A stretch of 64,000 nt of DNA from Desmodesmus armatus (Eukaryota > Chlorophyta > Chlorophyceae > Sphaeropleales > Scenedesmaceae): positions 248,001 to 312,000 of the forward strand of contig VIIQ02000565.1 of NCBI GenBank assembly GCA_007449985.2, written 5' to 3'. The notes below the pieces were generated by a model. It saw only the letters and a program-made list of their open reading frames with translations. It was not told where the DNA came from and ran no database searches. The first letter of the stretch is position 1. Every line of letters starts with the position of its first letter. The position numbers were made by a program, and so were the translations under genes. Positions 44,301-53,161 of this stretch are shown here, in pieces.

Positions 44301-45630
44301 CATGCTGGACTGCTTCACCATATCAATGTCGTCGTCTGCACAGGGGTTGGAGTGCATGGCTGCCGCACCCCTCATGATGATATTGCTCTCATGCTCCCAA
44401 TCTTGGTCTTATCTTGGTAGACTGCTTGCAATGCAATTGCATGAGCCCCTGGCTCGCTGGCTAGTGACTATGCTGGGACTCTGTCCCCAATTACTGTACT
44501 GTACTTCAACTCTGTCCCCAATAACTGTACTGTACTTGAACTCTGTCTCCAATTACTGTACTGTACTTGAACTCTGTCCCCAATTACTGCACTGTACCTT
44601 GATGTCTGCATCTGCGCAGGTGTTGCTGCCTGGAGGGCGTGGCTGCAGCGTTACGGCTCTGCGATGCCGGTCCTGCCCAAGAAGCTGTCAGACCTGCCGC
44701 CGCTGATGTCGAGGCGCCAAGCGCTGGACCGATTTGAGCAGCATACAAAGCACTGCCCAGACTGCCAGAAGGTGCGCTGGTGTCACACTTTGCAGCACAC
44801 GTGTTGGGGATTGAGTGTGTTTGCTTGGCGCAAGCCATTTATCTGCTGGCATGCCACATGGACCGATTTGAGCAGCATACCAAGCACTGCCCAGACTGTT
44901 AGAAGGTGTGCGGGTCTCACACTTTGCAGCACATGTGCTGGGGCTTTGATTGTCTTTGCTTGGCGCAAGCCATCAATCCGCCAGCATGCCACATGAATCG
45001 ATTTGAGCAGCACACCAAGCACTGCCCAGATTGCCAGAAGGTGTGCGGGTGTCACTCAGTGCAGCACATGTGTTGGGGCTTGAGTGTCTTTGCTTGGCGC
45101 AAGCCATTTATCCGTTGGTGCAGCAGATGCGCTAGAGGTTGAGTGTCTTTCTTGGCGCTATAGCTAGCCATCGACGCTCTGGTGCTATACAAACATGCCA
45201 CACGAAAGGAGGAGTATTTGTGTAAAGCTTTGGTCTACTTGGTTCATTCAGTGTGGAGAGTACCGCCCAGCGGTGAAAGTATCCACTTGTAAGGACCCTT
45301 CCCAGCAAACCCTCGTGCTGCCCTAGGCTATGCTATGCTGTGGTAGACCCTGTAAACCTCCTCATGCTGCCTTGTGCTGTTGTTGTGCTGTGCTGTGCTG
45401 TGCTGCAGGCCCTCAAGCGTGTGGAGTTTGCCCTCCCAGCCACTTGGGCAGCTGCTGCTGCAGCACTGCTGGTGTCTGCCGTGTCTGCTGCCTCTGGAGC
45501 TGCCCTGCTGTCCCCACAAGTTGCCGGCACTGCCGCTGCTGCTGTGGTGTTTGCTCTGATGCACCGGGCGCTGGTGCAATTCAAGCAGCTGTTCATCTTC
45601 ACTGACTATGTGCATGCTGATGTGCACTAA
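37206..45630 (+). CDS. Rieske non-heme oxygenase, PAO/TIC55/PTC52 family, chloroplast
   Basis: Thirteen exons keep phase: 37206-37364, 37443-37621, 38117-38248, 38932-38993, 39323-39438, 39881-40054, 40649-40754, 41310-41379, 42489-42630, 43549-43641, 43967-44039, 44620-44771 and 45409-45630, about 559 residues. The N-terminus is a Ser/Arg-rich transit peptide. The Rieske cluster is CPHRLAPLSEGR...CSYHGW, split over exons 3-5 (C-x-H...C-x2-H). Mononuclear iron ligands are visible in VMDPCHANFTHH (exon 7). The C-terminal CxxC (HTKHCPDCQK, exon 12) is typical of the chloroplast branch. The last exon gives two hydrophobic helices that would anchor the protein in a plastid membrane. Members act in chlorophyll breakdown (pheophorbide a oxygenase) or chlorophyll/import functions. 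Which one this is cannot be settled by eye. Introns carry four exon-edge echo sets. Confidence 0.92.
38540..38708 (+). repeat. SINE-like repeat, copy in Rieske oxygenase intron 3
   Basis: This copy also has the upstream block GGCGGGTGATTTCGATCGCC seen in the 24-kb insert, tying the intron repeats to that family. It ends in a (CTGTA)n-type tail. Confidence 0.75.
39180..39322 (+). repeat. 11-bp minisatellite ending at an acceptor
   Basis: About twelve units of the GTGCTGACTGG / GTGCTGACCGT type run straight into the CAG acceptor of Rieske oxygenase exon 5. Confidence 0.85.
39606..39693 (+). repeat. 29-bp tandem repeat, three units
   Basis: Units contain GTTCCTCAGGGGTCCCTAAA; intron 5 of the Rieske oxygenase gene. 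Confidence 0.85.
40084..40170 (+). repeat. SINE-like repeat, copy in Rieske oxygenase intron 6
   Basis: Begins 30 bp after the exon 6 donor. Blocks GAGACTGGGGTACGACAAGT and CTTGCTGGCTAGTGCCG. Confidence 0.85.
40516..40648 (+). repeat. echo of Rieske oxygenase exon 7 5' end with acceptor
   Basis: An acceptor and the first 60 nt of exon 7 (coding VMDPCHANFTHHKVQG-AR-NE) appear at 40525-40587 and again, as the true exon, at 40649-40711. TGTAC-rich sequence precedes each copy. Confidence 0.92.
41239..41302 (+). repeat. (GCT)n repeat at the exon 8 acceptor
   Basis: About 20 GCT units end seven bases before the CCAG acceptor of Rieske oxygenase exon 8. A shorter related block at 41146-41168 ends in GCTCCGGG, where the acceptor is lost. 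Confidence 0.95.
41658..41730. repeat. interstitial telomere-like repeats
   Basis: Words AGGGTTTAGG, TTAGGGATTAGGGTTTAGG and, in inverse, AAACCCTAACCCTAAAG lie close together in intron 8 of the Rieske oxygenase gene. This is the plant/algal TTTAGGG type, degenerate. Confidence 0.8.
42387..42458 (+). repeat. short dispersed repeat with poly-C (copy 2 of 3)
   Basis: Contains CCAGTTCATCCAGTGTGAAA, CAGCGGTGAAAGTATCCACC and a following run of about 20 C. It lies 30 bp before exon 9 of the Rieske oxygenase gene. Confidence 0.75.
42773..42828 (+). repeat. echo of Rieske oxygenase exon 9 3' end with donor
   Basis: GGCTGATGGG-CTCTTCCTCAAG plus GTGAC recurs about 166 bp downstream of the true exon end at 42630. 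The intron part (CAACGTGCTGCT) is repeated too. Confidence 0.88.
42841..42982. repeat. foldback hairpin, about 65-bp imperfect arms
   Basis: 42841-42905 pairs with 42918-42982 with about ten mismatches (GAGCCATGCT..., GGGGAATCAAC, CTCGCAGA). It lies in intron 9 of the Rieske oxygenase gene. Confidence 0.85.
43143..43548 (+). repeat. three tandem echoes of Rieske oxygenase exon 10 5' end
   Basis: Copies of the first 57 nt of exon 10, with a CACAG acceptor, start at 43156, 43292 and 43428 (136-bp period). The true exon starts at 43549. Each copy encodes MELV(E/K)GNRV..HILMRN and then runs into intron sequence. Confidence 0.95.
44441..44506 (+). repeat. SINE-like repeat, 3' fragment in Rieske oxygenase intron 11
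   Basis: Only the GAGCCCCTGGCTCGCTGGCT block and GGGACTCTGTCCCC end remain. The tail is amplified into about four 32-bp units to 44597 (CTCTGTCCCCAATTACTGTA). Confidence 0.85.
44772..45090 (+). repeat. two tandem echoes of Rieske oxygenase exon 12 3' end
   Basis: The exon end coding DRFEQHTKHCPDCQK with its GTGCG donor (true copy 44727-44776) recurs at 44862-44911 and 44996-45048. The intervening intron part is repeated with it (period about 135 bp). Confidence 0.95.
45248..45288 (+). repeat. short dispersed repeat (copy 3 of 3)
   Basis: Contains GTGTGGAGAGTACCGCCCAG and CGGTGAAAGTATCCAC. It lies in intron 12 of the Rieske oxygenase gene. Confidence 0.75.
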
Positions 45631-47693
45631 GTTGAGAGGTTGCTTGGCTGTGGTGGTCGTTTGGCTGAAGCAGAGGGCTGAGGCTGTGTGCACCTGTGTG
45701 ATTTCGTTCACTTGCACAAGTAGGTGTGTGTCGTGCTAGGGGACAGACTCATACCATTTTTCCAATTTTTTTTTCATGTGTGAATGGACCTCACTGAGGC
45801 TCTGGCAGCTGAGGCTCTGTTCTGTCACTCCTGTGAGGCGGCTGTGTGGCTGTAGCAGAACCAAGGCTGTGTACTTGTGTGGTCTTGCACTGGCAAGGGG
45901 GACAATGTGTCAAGGACTCCTTGGAGGGACAGATACCAGCTTGTTGTTTGGCACTCAACGGCAATCGGGGCTCTGTTTTGTAACTGTTGCAGCGCTGCTG
46001 CACAACCCAGCTGTGCACTGAGTGTTGGTTGTGCCATGTGCACATACGTGTGGCATGCGGCTTGCAAAGCAGAGTGTGTCGGTCGGATGTCACTTTCCTG
46101 GGTGCACCACCCAGTTCGATGTTCAGTAGCAGCCCTGTACACACTGTAGAAAGCCCGTCCGTCATCAGTCTCCTGTCAGTTGAATAGTCACTGGCGGTAC
46201 ATGTACATTACTAGTGTCTGGCAACACGTATCAGCGGCACTACCATGCTTGCCGCTGTTGTGCAATGCACAAGTCCGAGTTCATGTCCTTACTGGGCTGT
46301 GGTGCCGCTGGTGCTACGTGCTGTGGCTGCTGGTTTTGTTCTTGCTGACTGCTTTGCCCGAGGCGGTGTGTGTGGTCTTGCGGCATGTTTCATGTGATGA
46401 TTTGGTGCGGTGCGCAAGTGGCACCCGTGCTATCCAGTAATGCTGCTGTCCTGTGCAACTTCAAGTTGTAACTGTCACCAGTACTGTCACATGGTACTGC
46501 AGAACACTACATCAAACGGCCAACATGGCTCATGGGGTACATATGTACTGTAGGCGGTGAGTATATGCGTTGCAGCGCATGTGTGTTGCAGCCAACTATC
46601 TCAACACCCATCTATCAACAGCACACCCCAAAGCTTTGCAGATACATGAAGGCCCCTGGGGGGGCGGCCCGGGGGGGGGGGGGGGGGGGGGTACACCACC
46701 TGCACCAGATACGGTCCATCACCCAGACAACGCAAAACACAGGTGCAGCGCATGCATCGCAAGCCGCCAATCTCCAAACCAGGCATATGCGAAGTTATCT
46801 GTCAACAGCATGGCACCACTAGGACCAGCACAAGCACTGAACCTAGTCAAGGTCAAATGCAAGAACAACGAGCTTAACAACAACTAATCTGACAACCAAT
46901 AATTCACCAATCTTAACAATAATTGGCCTATGGCCAAGTCGGCTGGGCCCATACTGGTGGAATTTCTGCTTATGGCTGGTATGGGTGTTTCAACAAGCTT
47001 GTTGAAACTCAGGCTTAAGCCTGAGCAGAACTGAGCCGGAGGCCGTTTTCAGCACAGCAGATGTGCTTGCCCCATTGCATTGCGTATTGGCTGACCAGAA
47101 CCTGCTGTCATCCAACTAGTCTGTTCTGGACAACAGGTTACAGCACACACCACAGCATGCACGACACGTTTCCGAAACTGAGTGCAGTTGACAGTACGTT
47201 GTTGTCCGGCGCGCAGGAGATAATCGGACATAAGAACAAAGAAAGTGTGTGTGTGTGTGTGTGTGTATAAGCAACATGCCAGCGGATGCTGAGGTCGGAG
47301 TCGGCAAGCTGGGTGACCGTTGCAGTCAGTGTGACTTGGCGTCCACACAGCAGCAGACAGACGGTAGAAAACATATGCCGTTAGATTTCGCTCGGATTGT
47401 CAAAAAACGGGTGTGAACGGGACGGAGCTCAAAAAATCGAGACAGGTGTGAGAAAGATTTGACCAGAATTTGGAGACCATGCGCGGTGGTCACAGCACCG
47501 ATACAGGAACATAATAGATCGGTAAAAAGAAGTATTGGGGTGTATCCTCGGTTCCGGTCAGGTCGGAAATCGACCGCTATAGGCAAAGCCCTTTGGGCCC
47601 AGCCAACAACTAATAAACTGCACAGGGAGGGCCGAGCAGACGTGATCTGCGCATACTGATATCTTACTATAGTACAGTGTGCTGTAGGGCAAT
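45631..47693. other. intergenic, no recognised gene
   Basis: Contains a TGTAA word at 45979-45983 that could be the green-algal poly(A) signal of the Rieske oxygenase gene, a run of about 20 G near 46670, two palindromes at 46987-47025 and a (GT)n run at 47246-47266. Frames here have no recognised motif. Confidence 0.55.
46987..47025. repeat. two adjacent perfect palindromes (22 and 18 bp)
   Basis: 46987-47008 (GTTTCAACAAG and complement) overlaps by one base 47008-47025 (CTCAGGCTT and complement). They may mark a transposon end; no partner was found. Confidence 0.8.
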
Positions 47694-48308
47694 ATGGCTG
47701 ACAAGTGGGCCATTGTGGCGAGCAGACTGGAACTTATTCAAGAGTCAGGGGGGGGGGCACTTCAGTTAACTTTGGACACTATGCTGGACTTTGACTTGGT
47801 ACTTTCACAGATGGTTAATAACATCCTAAATAACATATACAAAGAAATTTTCGGCCATCTGAGCAGCTTGAAAATGGGGGGGTGGGTGGGTGGGTCAAGC
47901 TGGGTTTCAGTAACTTCCTGGCATGCTGCAAACTTCTTGTAGGAGCATCGGATGAAGCTGGAAGTTAGCCCATTCGAAAGCTATCGACAAACTGAGTTGA
48001 TTCAAGCATGTTCTGAGCATCTCCAATTACGATATACCCCTGAGGCTGCCCATGCCAGTACCATAGCCGTGGCACGGTGCCGATGCCAGTACCCAGACAT
48101 GCGCCACAAGATTGCACAGACCAGCACCAAGTCAGCCCCCAGCACCAACGTACCCTATGAATGCCCCCTGTGTGACAGTGACCCACGAGCTGTGGTTTGG
48201 AAGTACCACATGCTGTCTCACTGGCAGCAGATGCACCTAGACCACCAGCTGACAGCAGAGGAGCAGCAAGACTGGTGTGTCACTGCTACAGAGTTTGAGC
48301 AGGTGTGA
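47694..48308 (+). CDS. hypothetical protein with CxxC...HxxxxH finger-like motif
   Basis: Two pieces share one frame: an ATG at 47694 opens 82 codons to a TAG at 47940-47942, and the frame resumes at once for 118 codons ending TGA at 48308. The simplest reading is two exons, with an intron of GGTGGGTG repeats ending at the TTGTAG acceptor (47942). The second piece contains YECPLCDSDPRAVVWKYHML and then SHWQQMH, a CxxC-H-x4-H-like zinc-binding arrangement resembling short proteins encoded in eukaryotic transposable elements. No family was firmly recognised. A solitary transposon-derived gene is an inference; base composition is more A/T-rich than its neighbours, which agrees. Confidence 0.45.
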
Positions 48309-49053
48309 GCACACATGTACTGAACAGGCCTGCTGATTGGATGTACCAACTGTGCTGTTTCATGTGTGTTTCTAGGGCTGCACAGCAGTGCTTTGATCAC
48401 CGCTGACCGTCGATGCCGTGCCGCACAGGTCTCTAGACTGATAGACCACAGCAACACTCTTGTGGCCATCTGAGTACCTCAGGAAACATGTTAAATATAT
48501 ACCATAACACTTTGGACCTTGCATAGGCCAGCTACAAGACGTTCAGAGGGCATTTAGGGGTGGGTGGGGGGTGGGTGGGTGGGTGGGGGGTCCCACTTTC
48601 AACTTCTTAGCATAGTGTCCGAAAACATCCTTAGCGCCCCCCCCCCTGCAAGAGTAATAACAACTCACATCACACACAGGGTGCCACAGTGAGTGGATGG
48701 CACCATCACCCACCGTACCACCATCCGCAGCCCCCACAGAAGCACTGCTTGGTTTGCAACCCAAAGAGACATACCGTATTGGTAGTACCACATAGAGTTA
48801 TCGCAAGCAACACAATGAGTCTCTTAACCCCTCGTCAAAAGGCATGGCATGCTGGAAGCCTTGCAGACGGTCTGCAGACATCAGTTGTCATGCGAACACT
48901 CTTCAACCCAACAGCAAATTGCACTCTAGTTCACCATGTGACACGACAGTCTGTATGAGTCAAGATGAACTTGGCCTCGAGGTGCACAGACAGGTGACAC
49001 CAGGCCACCCAAGCAACCCAAGCCCAACACGTCATGGTGGCGCACAGAGAACT
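48309..49053. other. intergenic, no recognised gene
   Basis: Between the zinc-finger-like ORF and the 3' end of the methyltransferase-like gene. G-rich GGTGGGTGG repeats at 48557-48592; otherwise nothing recognised. Confidence 0.55.
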
Positions 49054-52008
49054 TCACACCAGGCCGTCCAAGGTGTCATGCCACGTCATCTTCTGCACGT
49101 CAAACAGCAGCATGTGCTTGCCGTCTCGCGCGTCCTCGTCAATGATTTCCATTGGGGAGCTTGCTTGGAACGGTCCTTTCATCAAGTCGATTTCATATGC
49201 TTCACCTGCAGCCATGCAGCAGCACACTCTTCTTTTTGAATCAGTTGTGACACAATGTGCACTTTGTAGCCTAGCAGCGACTACTACTAGTAGCTGTGGT
49301 ACAAACTGTGAGCATCAGTGCTAGCAGAGCAGCACTGCCAGTACACAGTGTATGCCATACAGCGGTACAGGCATCAGCACAGACCACTGGTGGCACCTGC
49401 AGTGTGCTGCACAACTGCTGCACACGCAGAACACTCAGTCTATGCATCCCAGTGCTAGAGAGCATCAGTGACGGTCACTGCAGTGCAGTATAGCAGTACA
49501 GGCCTCAGCGATACACGGCACTTGGTATGCTGCACAACTACAGCACTGCAGCACATTCCGCCACCCGGTGGGCCACTAGGCCGGCAAGTGCAAGCAACAG
49601 TGACCCTCTGACCCAGCGATTACCTGCCACTATGTTGTTGATGTTGAAGTTGGGGCGTCGGCTCTTGATGTAGCTCCCAACCAACAGGTACTTCGCCCCG
49701 CTGGCTTTCACATTATTCAGGAACTGCCAGGCGCCATGCATGGGCAGGTGCTGCAGGGAGTCCCTACTGAAGACAAGGTCGTAGCCGCTGGGCAGGGGCT
49801 GGTTGGAGTAGTCCACACACTGCGAGGGCGGTGGGAAAAGGTGGTTTGCAGGCAGGGCAAATTGTGTGTCGGTAACCGTTGGCAGATGCCAGCGTCAATG
49901 CAGTTGTTGAGCACAGCATTCTCGAGAGTGCTACATAGGTACGCCACTGATAGTAAGCTGGTACTGAGTAGTGCTGTAGAGGAACCCTGACGTTACATAA
50001 CCAGCCAACTCAGCACCCAACATGTGGCACGGTACAAGACATGACAGTATTGCCCGGATAGTTTTGCCCACTGCTCCCGGAGCATTGGCAATGAGCCCTC
50101 TCGCCGGCCAGTCACTGAATTGGCCTCACCTGAAAACTCATCGTCTTGTTGGGCTTGAACGTGACCTTGTGCTGCTCGATCACGCTGCACGCCACATCAG
50201 TCGCCATAAACCTGAACTCCTTATCCCTGTCCTGCACCTCTCTCAGCACAAGGGGCATCCAGTGCATGGAGCCGCAGGAAGAGTCCAGCATGCTCCTGAT
50301 CTTGTACTTTTGGATCAGGGCTGGCAGGGCTGCGCGTATGGTGGCTGTGTAGGGGACTGCAGAGCCGTCTCCGCTGCCGCCACCGCCAGCACCCCAAACC
50401 TTCTTGGCACTGCACATATGCAGGCAACAGCAGCACAGCATGTCGGGCAATGCTGCTGCTGCTGCTGCAGGTGTTGCAGGTGTTGCAAAATGCATTGATA
50501 GCGGTTGAGGTTTAGCTGCTTGCACCGCAGCAATTCACACATTCCTGAAAATCCACTGCCAGTAACCACTGTAAGTGATCCTGTAGCAGCTCTGGGTGCC
50601 GTTGAAAACTCTCCCTTTCACAGCGAGGTCAACTGTCTTTGGTGTTCAGGCCCGCCTGCCACACAACGTTTGGTGGCAATTCCTGTCATGGACTCCTTGT
50701 CAAAAACATCATGCGGGCCACAAGCTCTAGTGGATAAGCCTAGCCCTGTCAGTACTCACTATATGGCATTGAAGGCGTCCCTGAAGACAGCAGTAGCCAA
50801 GAAGCTGGCCTGCAGAGGCACCCCCGCCTGGTCAAACACCAACAGACTGTCACCCTTATCCTTGTGAGTGCCATATGTGAAGGTCCGCACATGGACATGT
50901 GGCAGCCGCCTTGTAATGGCAGCAGCCAAGTTGGCTTGACTGTTGCGCACAGCACCATCCTCAGAACGAAGCAGTAGTGCGACCCTGGGAGGTGTGGGGT
51001 CCACTAGAGGGAGGATGTCGTCGAATTCACTGGGCTCCAAAGGTGCATCTGGGGATGGAGGGTCGGAGCTGCTGCTGCTGTCGCCACCACTGTCTTTGTG
51101 CTTGCTGCCGTGCAGTTGGTGCGCCCTGGAGAGAGCAATGGTCGTAGTTGCATTTCAGCAATAGACATGGGGGGCGATGGACAGCCGCTTGCTTGTCTGC
51201 CACTGAACATGATATCCAGACTTGGGCGTTGGCTAGGGCAACGAGCCTCAGCCTTGGGGCGAAAAGGCGAAACCCATTTATCATGAACCTGGACACTCCA
51301 ACCCTGGATGCTGCAACCAAACCAGCTGTAGTTCAAACTTGCACGATATGTTGACAATACTGCCCACCTGACTGGCAGCTGCAACTGCTTGGGCTCAGGG
51401 AGTTTCTAGGGTTTGGGATTATGCTTGCTGCTTGGGCTCAGAGGGTTCTAGGGTCTAGGTCAGCATGGGCCATGCTTGTTGCCAGGCTGGTGCTGACTTC
51501 CTAAGAAGCTGGTGCCTACATGCTATCAACAAGACCTGAGGGTGTTTCCCGCCCTCACGCCAAGTACCTGTGGTAGCTGTGCCAGTCTGACATGAAGCCC
51601 TCATAGTCCTGCACAAAACTCAGCCGCTCCACTGCTTCACGGACCTGCTGCCACTGCAACTGCATAGTAGAGGGTGACTTGGAACCTGGCAACACCAGCA
51701 GCAAACCTGCAAGGCATACCAACAAATGGTGCACGCATCAGGTCAACCTAAACGTCAACCTGTAGGCTTGCTGTATGCAATGCCAGTGCCAGGAGTTGCA
51801 ATGTGTCTGATTGACTGTGGTCTCTGATGCCATTGCGGTATCCAGTCAACATTGGGCACCTACTTATGTTGGCTTGCTGCATGCGTCGTATCAAGACTGG
51901 TGTCAGGCTGTCCACGATGGTTCTATTGACAGGAGCAGCAGCTGCATCTGCACAAGTGCTGATGATGGGAGCCAGCAGCAGCAGGAGGAACATGGAGGAC
52001 AACCGCAT
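49054..52008 (-). CDS. secretory-pathway SAM-dependent methyltransferase-like protein
   Basis: Six exons in phase: 51864-52008, 51568-51706, 50760-51125, 50130-50409, 49624-49819 and 49054-49205 (TGA), about 426 residues. The start is a strong signal peptide: MRLSS, then a run of Leu and a small-residue region, with possible cleavage near residue 20-25. A Ser/Asp/Pro-rich linker follows in exon 3. The catalytic part is in exons 4-6: motif I-like SMLDSSCGSMHWM, an acidic FMATDVACSVIEQH strand, and the motif IV-like GYDLVFSRDSLQHLP followed by YLLVGSY. This pattern matches a class I methyltransferase family found in algae and animals. The signal peptide puts it in the ER/Golgi lumen or outside, so methylation of a glycan or secreted protein is plausible but unproven. 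Confidence 0.75.
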
Positions 52009-53161
52009 GCTGGCGTGCGCTTTCTCAGTGGTGAATTGACTCTCGAGTTGACTCGCTTTACATTCAATGAATCATCTATCCCATCTGTTCAGCTTCTATT
52101 CCCATTCCGACCTTGTTGTGCCGTTCAGTCCGACCTCGCCGACGGCAGTTGCGCGTGACAAACGCCAACGACTTAACCTTGGACAACGGTGGTAGACACT
52201 GGACAGCATGGATTGGGATGCTTCCGCACTGCATCAAAGCAGCAGGGCGGGACGGATAGCAGCATCGACTGTTGCCAGTACAATATCGGATTCACTGCAG
52301 ACGCAGAAGGCTTCCTGTCAGCTTCAGCAGTCTCATCTTGAGTTACAGGATTGCTGGTATCAAGGCAACACATGCACTGCCTCACTACGCAGCAACACAG
52401 CACACCCTGGGCCTGTCAGCACGTGCATCAGACTACCCAGGCTGGCAAGGATCCTGACACAACTGCCGGCTTGTCAGCGAGACAACGCCCAGTTGCAGTC
52501 AAAACAGAACCACCAGCTGCACACACATTGACAAGCAGCAAACCCAGCGTTTGGAGACAGCGACCTAACTCATAGAATGCAGACAGCTCAGCATACGCAG
52601 TCTGCGCAAGCTGGACATAGTTCTGGTACAGCGAAGCACAAATCAGCACACACCAACTCCTCCAGCATGATTCACAGCTGCCGATGGAGGGTGCTTGCAG
52701 GAGGAAACAAGATGGGCCTCCAACAACTGACGTGCATATCAGCCTCTCAGTCCAAGCTTGGAGCAGGCTTCAAGTCTGAAACCAAACCCATGGCCCGTTC
52801 ACTTCGATGCACTTCCCGTTCGTGCTTCACCTGTTTGCGAGGTGGTCATAGAGCACAATTCACCCAGACAGCCACACACAGAGTCAACAGATGAACAGCC
52901 ACACTGATGACAGCCTCGCAAGGGGACAGAAGCACACACTCTCTCACACATGCACATCACAATGTTCTGTATCCTGCCGATGCTGCTTGCCCGTAATGTA
53001 CACCCGCCTACAGCCTTCCCCCCCCCCCCCCCGGGCACAGATGTTCTCTGCAACCAGCATCATCCTGGCACCACTGCCACGCAAATTCCCTCCGCCGCTG
53101 TTGTGGGCAACCAGGTCGACCCTGGCCACTTCCTGCTGTGCCATGCTGTGCTGTGCTGGCC
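52009..53161. other. intergenic between methyltransferase-like and F-box genes
   Basis: No exon recognised. It should hold the methyltransferase-like promoter (left) and the F-box gene 3' untranslated region (right). A C-run is at 53020-53035. Confidence 0.55.
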
